Assembly (NCBI GenBank): GCA_006538405.1
Contig: BJKQ01000009.1
Location: 2,180,001-2,244,000 of the forward strand
DNA length: 64,000 nucleotides
Direction: 5' to 3'
Source: Hansfordia pulvinata
Taxonomy: Eukaryota > Ascomycota > Sordariomycetes > Xylariales
Shown: positions 1 to 9,452 of the stretch, one piece after another
Layout: every line of letters begins with the position of its first letter
Position numbering within the stretch: position 1 is the stretch's first letter
Notes under the pieces: model-generated
Told to the model about the DNA's origin: nothing
Database searches by the model: none
Seen by the model: the letters and a program-made list of their open reading frames with translations, nothing else
Translations under genes and position numbers: made by a program

Positions 1-1435
1 CGCAGGCGACTTGCGGAAAGGGCGAGGCGATGCGCAGGTCGGGAATCGCGTGGGCGAGCGAAGGAGAGTGTGGCGGGAGGAGAGGGCGGGAGGGAAGCGG
101 AAGCAGAAATATCGACGGAGATGCTGTGGTGGTGCGAGGTTGCGAGTGGCGGCGGTGGTGCTGCCGCCGCTGCTGCTGCTGCTGGCGGCGTCGTTACACA
201 GGCGACTCCAGGGCCAGCGCTGGTGCCGGTGCCGGCGATAGCGGCGCGCGCCATGAGTCTGATGACTCGAGAGCTGGACGCTGCTGCTGCTGCTGCTGCT
301 GCTGCTGGGGCCGCACTGGAGCCTGCCCGAGTCCAGGGCGCCCCAGGGGCTGCCTCTGCCGCAGCTGCTGAAGCTCCAGCGCCATGCCCCCTGAGCCGGG
401 CCCCATGCGCCCCGGCGCGGCGGGCCAGCCCGGCCACATGCATCGCCTGGGCTGCAGGAGTGCAGGCCCCGTATCTCTGTCTGTACCTTTGTATGCTTCT
501 GGGGCGCCTGGCAGTAAATGGCCCGAGGCGACGCAATCGCACGCGACAGCAAAGCCCGCGCCGCGTCGTCGGGCTCCGCGCGGGCTTGAGCAGCCCGTTA
601 CATGCACCTCTCGAACTGGTCTGGGGGCACGACAAGAAGCTCCGGTTTCGGGGAATCGGGACGAGGAGACGCAGGGTGAGTGAGGAGGAGGGTCGTCGAG
701 CTGGGCGGCCTTGTCGCGTATCTCGCGCCGTGTCTGTCTTGGTTCAAAGTCTGGCAAGAAGCCTGAAAAGTTACCGCCCTGCGCGCTTGCGAGGAGAAGA
801 GAGATGGTGGGTCTCGGGGGCCTGCAATCCGTCGCTAGGTATCCAGCGAGTTCATATCGTATAGTTGATGTACACTTACCACAGAACTTACCGGCCGGGT
901 ACCTCTATGAATCCCGTTCGAGTCCGTCCGATAAGTCGGCAGCTTGCTTGGTTGCCCGTAATGAACGGCCGTGACACCGATGTGAACTGAGGACCCATGG
1001 AATGATGCACAATGTCCTGCACAAGGCTGCCCCGTTAGGTTCTAGGCCATCTGCCGCAGCCACCATTGGCCAATGACGCCTTCCAGCAGCTTCTAGGCCC
1101 CCGAATGCTTCAGCCTGTCCCTCTGATAGCTCACTAGCGGACTCCGCCATTCCGTCCCGTCCTGCGCCCGCCGCACCCACTACCGTCCCGCCCGCTCTTG
1201 GGTGAGGCCATTCCCGTCCACCCATCACTCACAACCCGTCAGATCACTCTTCCTTGCCACGCCTCTCGACTTCATCTCGGCATCCACACTACATACCGGC
1301 ACCGACTCGATCTCTATCTACTTCACGCGAGACCCTTTTGCCTTACGACACTCGAGTGTCTTCTTCGCGCGTCCTGGTTCACCCCTCCGCTCATTACCCG
1401 CCTGTCGCCATGACGCCGACCACCGCCACCCCCCG
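1..1435. other. Upstream region with CTG/CAG-rich low complexity; no supported gene
   Basis: Open frames exist on both strands between about 70 and 860, but they are built of CTG/GCC repeats (about 165-186 and 283-308) that translate to poly-Ala, poly-Gln or poly-Leu depending on frame, and no frame shows a recognisable domain. It may include the end of a gene running off the left edge. The right half (about 900-1435) is the promoter and 5' leader of the gene at 1436, with pyrimidine-rich stretches near the start codon. Confidence 0.5.
1065..1074. promoter_or_regulatory. Palindromic double CCAAT element
   Basis: The sequence ATTGGCCAAT is a perfect 10-base palindrome that places a CCAAT box on each strand, about 360 bases upstream of the start codon at 1436. 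CCAAT boxes are bound by the HAP/NF-Y complex in fungi. Use as a promoter element here is inference from position and motif only. Confidence 0.35.
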
Positions 1436-2044
1436 ATGACCGACATGTTCGACAGCTCCGGTATCAAGCGCAAGGCTGAGACCCAAGACAATGAGCGCCT
1501 CTCCAAGCGCCTCAGCTTGCTCAATATTGAGAAGAATGGCCGCACCCGTCTCTACGTCCCCGTAGAGAGCCCCTACTTGCGCCCCGCGTCGCCCTCCACC
1601 CTCGCCCATATTCCCGACAACGAATCGATGCAGCTTGACGACTCGCGCGCCTCCTCCCGCTCCCCGTCCCGCCCGGCCTCTCCGTCGCCGCCACAGCCCT
1701 CCTCCCAAGACAAGCATAAGGTCTACGTCTACGATCTTGATGCCGAGCTTGCCGACGAAAGTCCTTCTGCCTCCTTCTACCCCGAGGGCGGCCTAGTCAT
1801 CCACCCCGAGATGCAACAGCACCTCTTGCGCAACCGAATACCCCCGCGCATTCTCACTAATGATGATGGCGACCTGGCCGGGCACAACATCAGCTCCATG
1901 CAGATGGTCCTATACAATGATGGCCCTCGCTCCCTCACCGTCCCCGACGAGCGCACCGACACTGTTCGCCGCGCCATCCTCGAAGCCAGGAGTCGTGTCC
2001 GCAGCCGGACCCGCGGGAGCAGCATTGGCGACGACCACCATCAA

Positions 2045-2082
<38 letters not shown>

Positions 2083-2311
2083 AGAAGACGCAGATGCTAT
2101 GGATGCGATCACCGCTACAAGCGCGGTAACAGCCCCCAGAAGCAACAATGGCAGCATGAGAAACTCCCCAACGCCGGGCGGCTACGGGCGCGATCGTAGC
2201 GCCAGCTACGGCTCGGGCGCCCAGCCGCTCTCCAGTTTCTGCGTCGGCCGGCCCTCTCCCGCTCTCAGCGTCTCTGTCGGCTCAGATTCCGATGCCATGG
2301 AACTCGACTGA
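1436..2311 (+). CDS. Conserved fungal protein of unknown function with polyQ tract
   Basis: Single-exon frame of 291 residues. I chose the ATG at 1436 because the frame upstream of it (to 1202) reads like leader sequence, whereas the protein-like, conserved-looking part begins MTDMFDSSGIKRKAE. The N-terminus has a basic KRK patch and a predicted helical stretch with ERLSKRLSLLN; the middle is Ser/Pro-rich; around residues 110-190 is the most structured part, with the motifs VYVYDLDAEL, HPEMQQHLLRNRIPPRIL and VPDERTDTVRRAILEARSR. About 14 glutamines (2042-2083) follow, then a Ser/Gly-rich tail. No enzyme motif is visible. I recall similar proteins across filamentous ascomycetes without a known role, but cannot name a family. 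The composition suggests a nuclear or regulatory protein; that is inference. Confidence 0.75.
2042..2083 (+). repeat. CAG/CAA repeat encoding polyglutamine
   Basis: In-frame CAA/CAG run of about 14 codons inside the gene at 1436-2311, preceded by Asp-Asp-His-His codons. It is likely to be length-variable between strains. Confidence 0.9.
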
Positions 2312-3602
2312 GAGTAGAGCTCGGAAACCCGGCGGGGCAAGCCTTTTTCAGGCTACTCTTCAAGCTCTGGCGAAGGCCATGTCGGTCTTGTTACCGCACG
2401 CATCCTGTATTCTTGGTCAATTTTCTATTCGTTTAGATACCCTGATGGTTTAAGACCTGTCTTTTTTCCTTTTCCCTCCGCGGGTGTTTGTTCTCGCATA
2501 TTTCATTGTCACGCTCTTAATCAGTCTGGCGGGGGGTGTTTAATCCCGGCTGAATCCACCCATCTCCCTTCTCTTCTCGAGCATTCCAGTTCATTACTCG
2601 AGCGGGGGAGGGGTGGTCGACTGTCACAAGCACTCTCGCCAGTAGTTGACGTGATTACATGTAAATGGAGTCTAGGTGTTTTGCTTTCTTTCTCCCCTTC
2701 CCTTTTTTGTACATGACCAATATCGGACCCGGTTTCAGTGGCTAGGATATGGATGCCATCACTATTTTACGGGGAAATTACTGGACGAGGCAACGCGGCC
2801 GAGATAGTAGCGTAAGATACGCATCAATGTGCAAGCTGAACGACGATCAAAGTCCTGAATGAGGACCAGAACGTATCTTATCATCGCCCCTCTGCAACAA
2901 TCCGCTCACGCATACAGGCAGTCGACAGGCAGCTTATCGCAGGCCCGCAAAGAGAGTTATGCGGCCATCGCGCAGTTATTGACAGGAGTTTTGTGACATG
3001 ACGGCCATATTACAAATTACAGAACTGCTGGTTTGATATTCCTCGCTTGCTTGTCTATTCATTAGGGAACAAAAACAAAATTTCCCACTACTTATCCAGG
3101 ATTACAAGTCAGTCTCCAATGACGAGATCCCAGTCAATGTATGCACTGAGCGAAACCCTTTCCCATCAGCTTTTAGCTCTGCCCATGCTTTCCTTTTTTC
3201 ATTAATCTGTTTCAGGCAGGGTTGCTATTTGTCGGGAAGAGGCGGACCCGAAAAGGCAGTCTCTGAGGAGAACCCTATCCGCGCCATCTTCTTTCGAGGT
3301 ATGAGACTGCCAAGGTGCTTTGGGCCTGGGGATCACGCGATTGCCCATGGCCTGTCTTGAAAGAGTGATCTCTTCCCAGGCAGTAGCAGTTTTGCTCGGC
3401 CCATAACTAAAAAAAACAGCCGGCAAGTGTCTATGCCACTTAGTAGCTCACGTGCCCCTGATACCTCGTGGTGCAAGAATAATGGTGTTGCTGTTTACTT
3501 ATTGTGCATCCTCCTCTTGTGAGTTCCGACGATGAGATTCGTATGGTCCGCGTTGGTCTTCCAGCTCGTTTCATCATCCCGTACATGTTTACCTGTCCAT
3601 CC
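2312..3602. other. Convergent intergenic region
   Basis: Lies between the 3' ends of the genes at 1436-2311 (+) and 3603-4233 (-). It is T-rich just after the first stop, as expected for a 3' untranslated region. No frame longer than about 75 codons looks like protein, and I see no repeat or RNA gene. Confidence 0.6.
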
Positions 3603-4233
3603 TCAGCCTATGTGCCTCCTCCTTCCCTTACCTGGCTGGGGCGGACCAGGAGGCGGCGCATAGTCCCCAGCGCCCGAAGAAGGGCCATACGCAGGAGTGG
3701 ACGCATGGGCGCCAGCCTGGGCGGGATCGACCTTGGAGCTGCCGTCAGGGGCGGGACCTGAGGGGCCGTCGTACATGGGAGGACGATTCTGGCCATCGTA
3801 GACAGGAGGAGGAGGGGGCATGTTGTACATGCCGTAGCTGGGGCCGTAGGGCTGCTGGCCAGGTTGCTGGGGAGGCTGGCCGTAGGAGGGGTAGGTAGGC
3901 CACTGAGGCGGGGCGGTAGCAAAGCGAGGGTCGACGAGGGCGCGTTCAGCTCGAGAAAGCAGCCAGGCGGTTCCACGCAGAGGCTTGCGACCAGAGCGGA
4001 CACGGCGGCGGGCGTGGATGCGACCGCAGAAAAAGTAGACGGTGATGCCGACGGCAAGGACGAGGAAGATTATCCACTTGACGATATAAGCCTCCTGTAA
4101 ATCGGTCATAGGATGATTAGCGACAACGAATGATTTGGCACTTTGTGGCAGGAGTACTCACCCGAGTGTACCACCAACTTTGACTGTCGTCGGAGCCGTC
4201 ATCTGGGTCAACATAGATGCGCCGTTGCAGCAT
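3603..4233 (-). CDS. Rcr-like single-pass membrane protein with PPxY motifs
   Basis: Two exons on the minus strand: 4233-4162 and 4094-3603, with an intron 4161-4095 (GTGAGT donor, CAG acceptor) in phase 0; 187 residues. The first exon ends in WWYTR and joins EAYIVKW in the second, then a hydrophobic segment (residues about 29-45) and a basic RIHARRRVRSGRKPLR stretch: the arrangement of the Rcr (resistance to Congo red / chitin synthesis regulation) family. The Pro/Gly/Tyr-rich cytoplasmic tail holds PPVY and PPMY, which fit PPxY ligands for WW domains of Rsp5-type ubiquitin ligases. In yeast, Rcr1/Rcr2 act in the ER and endosome and route cell-surface proteins. The C-terminus is uncertain: a GTAAGG donor-like site overlaps the codons after residue about 173, so a further 3' exon is possible. 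Confidence 0.75.
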
Positions 4234-7200
4234 GGTCAGGCAGACTGAAGAGGTGGTTGATGGCGATAGCGGACAGGTTACTAGGGCGATGTGATGCCGC
4301 GGAGTGGAGACCCGTGGATCGTGGACGGGATGCAGTAGCGGCGGCAGTCGAGGTGTTCAACAGCTGGCGTGCGCAGGAGGACGTTGACGGACGTAGTTCT
4401 GGAAGAGGTGAGGTGAAGACTATCGCGTTCGAAATTCGACACTGGCGTGAAAGACTGACGGAACAGGCGAGCAAGTTGGCACAGTCTGCGATTGAGTGCT
4501 TCTAATCTGGTTGCTATGTTGGTTGAGAAGGGACGGAGAGAGAGCGTCTCCAGGTCGCAGGGCAGAAGAGCAAGAGGCCGCAGCGACAGTGTTTATCTGG
4601 GTGCAGTAGGTACAAGTAGTACCAGCAGTCGGGACGGGCGTGTGCGACCTCACCTGTGTTCGTACCTACCTTAGGTACCGTGAGGATGTACAGGAGGGAT
4701 TCGTCATGGGGGAAGGTGCGCCCCCGGACCGTAGCCCCATCAACGGCAGTTTCCAGGCCCGTCGCTGATTGGGCAGTCTTGCCGGGGTGGCTACAGGGGA
4801 GGCCATTGGAGGCTACGGGGGGCGAAAGACCCGTCGCCGAACGTCCGCGGGTGAGGTCGCACCCTGAACGTGGGCAATGCCGAGAGGCCTTGAAGCAGGC
4901 GTGTAGCCGGCATCGATTGTATCGCGTCTTCCAATGGATTAGGTACAGAACATTGAGAAGACCTCATCCCGTTCTGGGCGGGAGACATGTGCTTTCCGAA
5001 TCCAGTGGAAAACCGTGTACGAGTACCTGACTCACATCCGAATATAAGCCAAGGCAGGAAGGAGGCACGTGCAGTCCTGCCTGCCATGTCGCTGAACAGG
5101 CGACGGTCACCCGCCGCGGTCGTCAATACTCGTAAACGGCAGGAGCAGGAGCGCCGGAGCGGCAGTCGCCTCTGCTGTCTCATCGCCTCACCGTCCCGCC
5201 AGATGAATTCCTCCGCCCTGCTTCTTGTCTTCTCTTCTCCCAACTTTTCGGACCTCGCGCTCCACTCCAGTTTGCTATCCAAGGTTGCCAGGCGGCCCGC
5301 TGTGTGCATTGCCCCTCCACCGAGATTCGGCAAGGTTCGCTGTCCGCCTGATCCGGCGAGACCTGCCACAGTCCGCGTTGCGGGCTTGTCTCGTGTGGCC
5401 CGGTCCATTCACGCAACGCCACACACGCACACGCATCGCACGCACGCACGCACGCACAAGCAACCACGCGGCCACCCAGAAGAGACATGCACGCGCCGCA
5501 GCCGGGAGCAATTTCGAGAGGCCTTGAAACAGCAGCCGAGACTCTTCATGCGTGGTGCAACCCACGATGCTGCCCGCTCAACCCACGCAACACGGCGCCC
5601 GCCCAACCCAAACTTGCACCCACTTACAATGCGTGGCGACTTCTTCAGGTTTCGCCGTAATCCCACACCGAAAATCTTTGCCGCTCCCTCCTTCAGGGCC
5701 CCGGCTTCTTCTCGTATTTCTCTGCGTACGAGTACATTTGTAGTCGTTAGTTCCATTCGCTCGCCTCTGTGCGCGCAGTCTTCATCTGACAGCTCGCAAG
5801 TTGCTGGCTGGATCAAGTAGAAAGTGAGTAACATTGCGTACTTGAGTTCGCCGTCTCTTGAACTCCGTGCCGCCCTGCACCGCGTCGTTCTCTGCTAGTG
5901 TACTTGCAATCGCAGGCGTGAAAAACCCGGCAGATCCAAACTGTCAACTCTGCATGCTTCTATGCCTCGTAATGGAAATTGCGGCTTCACCGAAGCGTGC
6001 AGACATGGACAGGCCCCATAATTCAAACCCAAGCATGCCCAGGCTCTGTGGCAAGTCGGATGACAGCACGAATCCTCGACACCCTGGACGTCATCCTCTC
6101 AGTCTGGACCGGCAACCAGCCCCATATTACTAGCCAGTGCAAGAGTGAGTGGCTTGTAAGCAAACGCCTTGCCTCTCTGGCACCATAATCCGGCCATTTG
6201 CTGCTTTTCCACGGCTACCCCCATGGCTCGCGGTGCCTGGTCGCCCCTTGCCTCCTCTTGCCGTCACACCCGCTTCCCGCCAAGCCCGCTTGGCCTCGGT
6301 CTGCCACTTCTTTTGGTCTTTTTCTTTGCTGTCTCGCCAGTAGCTTGTGTTACGGCGCGGACATAGGCCAGGGAGCTGCGCAAATCCAAACACCTGTTGG
6401 CGCCGAAAATCCACGCCTGAGTGACAGCTAACCCTCGGGTCACTAACAAAACACTTCCTACCGGTTCTAGCCAGCATTGCAGTCACATTTTACTTCTATC
6501 ACTCGACAGCACCATGGTGTAACACAGACGCCAATAGATGGAGCAACGTCAGAAATTAAAGCGCCCAGCCCCTTCGATAATCTCCTAGGCCCTTGGACAA
6601 GCCATGTGCAATTGGCCGCCACTTGGACTGCTGATAGCAGGGCTGATGGTCTAAGGCTAGGTCTGCGAAATAAGTTCATGATCATAGTAGATAATACGTC
6701 TGATCGTGTTGATGGTGCGATGGCTTAAAGGACATATACAAACTACGAGGTGGGCTTGTGTCCGTATTAGACTGCGCAGAGTAGGAACTGGTAGGTTTTC
6801 CTGGATGCTATCGATGGCGCAGTGCGGGTCAGAGCATCTCCAAAGGGTTGGTTTCCCGGAACTGCTGTAGATAGCCTGCTTTTGGGCCTTGAGCGCCATC
6901 ATGTGCTCGGGAGGGAAGCCTGGCGACTTCAGCGCCTTTGGTGTCCCGAGGTCTACTGCTCTCTTGGCACGGTGCTCTCGTGAGTTCCCTTACAGGCCCG
7001 GCGCCTTGAAGCATGCTACCCTCGCGATCGGCATACTCTGTCGTGGCTCTCAAGTACCCTATTCCGTGATGAACATGTTCTGGGCCCCGAAAGGCGAGTC
7101 GTTTACCGGGCAGTGTTCAGCGTGCGATTCGGTTGGGAGGTCATAGCAGTGCCTCGCTAGTTGCCAAACAGCCGAGCTGAATGAACACGTCATTGCGGGG

Positions 7201-7704
7201 AGTGATGGGGGCCGATGGGGACCTCATTAGGCTCGTCGGTGCCTCAGAAGATGATGTTGCTCGTGCTCAACATTGGCAACGGAGGCTAATCGCAAGTGCC
7301 CTCGAATTTTCTGATATCTAACTGCTCTCTATATTTACCCCACAGTTCGATCCCAGTGTCTGATGTGTCTGTCCTTTTTTTGTCTTTTCTTCTTGGCAAC
7401 TTCGTGGGCAACTTCGTGATGAACCTCGAAGCAGCGTCCAATGTCAGATTGCAACATAGCCCACCTGCAGCCATCCGAGTCCCGAACCGCGCGTGTTTGG
7501 CGGCCTAGCCTGGCAACAGAGCACAGCCATGATCAGCAACCCTTCTTCGTGTCTCTCGTAGCGAATGGTCTCCCACCCCCCCACCAAGGTAGCCATCTTT
7601 CCGGGCTTCCACAGCTGGGAATCAGCAGGTGCCAGACAGATACCAGGAGCCCGCTGGGTGGCCTTGCCTTTCGGAAGACCACGGCGCTCCTCGGAGAGTG
7701 CGGC
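4234..7704. other. Long intergenic region upstream of the Rcr-like gene
   Basis: About 3.5 kb without a supported gene. Several frames of 60-280 codons occur (the longest about 4987-5820, +) but they are rich in Arg/Ser/Pro/His, lack domains and overlap on both strands, as expected of GC-rich noncoding DNA. A CA/CGCA simple repeat lies at 5421-5458, and GTACGAGTAC motifs occur at 5017 and 5726. Confidence 0.55.
5421..5458. repeat. CA/CGCA simple repeat
   Basis: Imperfect array of CACA, then CGCA units (four consecutive CGCA near the end). It is noncoding and typical of microsatellite slippage. Confidence 0.75.
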
Positions 7705-8043
7705 TTATGATGGTGGCGTGAACGGTTGGTCACTTCGTACTTTCCAGCCGTCCGCCTTCATATTCCCACAAACCCAATTTGCCATTTGTTTGGATTCATA
7801 TTGTGGGTTGCCTTTGAGGGTCACAACTTTCGATTTTCCAAGGCCTCCGTGGGTTTCGTAATAATCCCCTGACCATGCTTTGATGTTTTTCCAGATTTTG
7901 TTGAAGCTTTCCTTGCCCATTTCCTGCTCAGCCTCGACCGCTTCTCGACCGTCTGTGAGCGCGACACGGTAGTATATCACGCTTGCGAGCGCCTGGGCAA
8001 CAAGCAACAGGACGGCGATCGCAGACTTGCTGAAAAGATACAT
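7705..8043 (-). CDS. Small secreted protein, function unknown
   Basis: Frame of 112 residues starting MYLFSKSAIAVLLLVAQALAS, a good signal peptide (short basic n-region, 12-residue hydrophobic core, ALAS cleavage site about residue 21). The mature part of about 90 residues is charged, rich in Lys/Glu/Trp, and has one cysteine, so it is not a disulfide-rich effector. Its motifs (ESFNKIWKNIKAWSGDYYE, MANWVCGNMKADGW) are unfamiliar. The last dozen residues are doubtful because a GTACGA donor-like site follows the codons for GWK, so the true 3' end could be spliced. A T-rich, AT-biased upstream region and an ATG in good context support the start. It could be an apoplastic or cell-wall protein. 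Confidence 0.55.
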   Translation of the reverse strand: MYLFSKSAIAVLLLVAQALASVIYYRVALTDGREAVEAEQEMGKESFNKIWKNIKAWSGDYYETHGGLGKSKVVTLKGNPQYESKQMANWVCGNMKADGWKVRSDQPFTPPS

Positions 8044-9452
8044 GGTGGTGTCAGCTGACGAGATTTACCGAGGCAGGCCGAGTGAAGGCAAATATGCGGA
8101 GAGGTAAAGAGGAGGAGAGTTTGATGTCGAGCAGGAAGTTCTCTGCTCACGGGGTCAGATGCGGATATATATATTACTAAATTATCACAGGCTTTTGCAT
8201 GTCCACGGGGGCAATACCTGGTGGGAGCATGGCCCACAGTATCCGTACTCGTTCCTCGGTACGCTTCATCTATCGCTGTCCGGTAAGAAGGCAACATGAG
8301 GCAAGGTAAAGAGCGCGTCCATCTCGGTGGCGATGAGACTCCATGCTACTCAAGGAAAGCCGGGATACTGTGTTCGCAGCCGACGCCCCGGCACGGTTCT
8401 CGGGGCTGTACCTGTGGGCTGCAGCCAGCATGGACCTCCGAGACTTCTCAGGGAAACCAATCCCTTCTCTGAGGTGAGAATCACTGCGACAGACCGAATA
8501 GTGGCGCGGCCCAGCGCTCGCCACCACATGTGCCTGTACTGGTCATGGAGATGCGAGCTGAGTATCTCACGTGGGGCACGGCATAGAGAACGTCGTGCGT
8601 TGCCGCCGGGCCAAACTCGGGAAGATATCTTGCTCGTTATTAGCAGTGCATTGCGGTTTCGATCTTCAGACGCCTTGGCCTCGCGCTCTGCACCTCCATC
8701 ACCAGGCGAAACAACCCTGCGAATCGGATTCCGGCACAAACAGCCGTGGCTCGCTTTTCAGCCCTTGGGCTCTTGTGGCTCAGCTGCCAATTTGCCACAA
8801 AGCAAGTTGTCAGCGTATTCTATTCCCATACCCTGTCGTGTGCAGGGGACTGGCCCTCCGGATGGCTGATCTTGCAACTCAGAGGTCGCGCGGTAGGTTG
8901 AAGCGACATGCTGCACTGCGTAGCGCGTTGGAGTCAACTCTGACGCCATTGGTCTCACGGGATGCCTACAGTGGGCAATTAGGCCAGATCGCGGTCGTCG
9001 CCCGCTGCTTACATCCTCCCCCATCAACGGGCCTCTCAGACCCATTCAACTGGCTTGGCTACGGGATTCTATTAGCCGACCCTGGGACTTGTGGCAAGCG
9101 ACTGTGGCCAATGCCAGCGGATGGCAAAGTCAGCCGCAATTCATGCCGAATCCGTACAGTCAGTCGAATTGAATAGCGTTGATGGGAGTAATAGAGACGC
9201 AGAAAGCCAACGACTGAAAACAGTGCCGAACGCCGTTCATTGCGGGCCTGCGGCAAAGCCGTGCGTGAAAATTCTGTTGGCGACGGCCTTCACAGGGAGT
9301 GCTTCCGAAGGCGACCAGTATCAAGGAACAGGAAAAACAATGCTCATTTCTCATTCCGAAGGCTACCGCTTTAAGTCGTGATCTTTATATGTACAATCCA
9401 GTAGAATGCTGTCGCTTCACCCCCCAATCTGTCACGCATAGGCTGATATTCG
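8044..9452. other. Intergenic region between the secreted-protein gene and HRD3
   Basis: Contains the promoter of the small secreted gene (left) and the 3' flank of HRD3 (right). Overlapping frames of 60-200 codons on both strands at 8327-9381 show no signal peptide, domain or codon bias, so I do not call them. Confidence 0.5.

Noticed and set aside
70..864. 264-codon frame with poly-Ala, possible gene at the left edge
   Set aside because: It is open because of CTG/GCC repeats; no conserved block is visible and the opposite strand is equally open.
4987..5820. 277-codon plus frame
   Set aside because: Arg/Ser/His-rich sequence driven by a CGCA repeat, with no domain.
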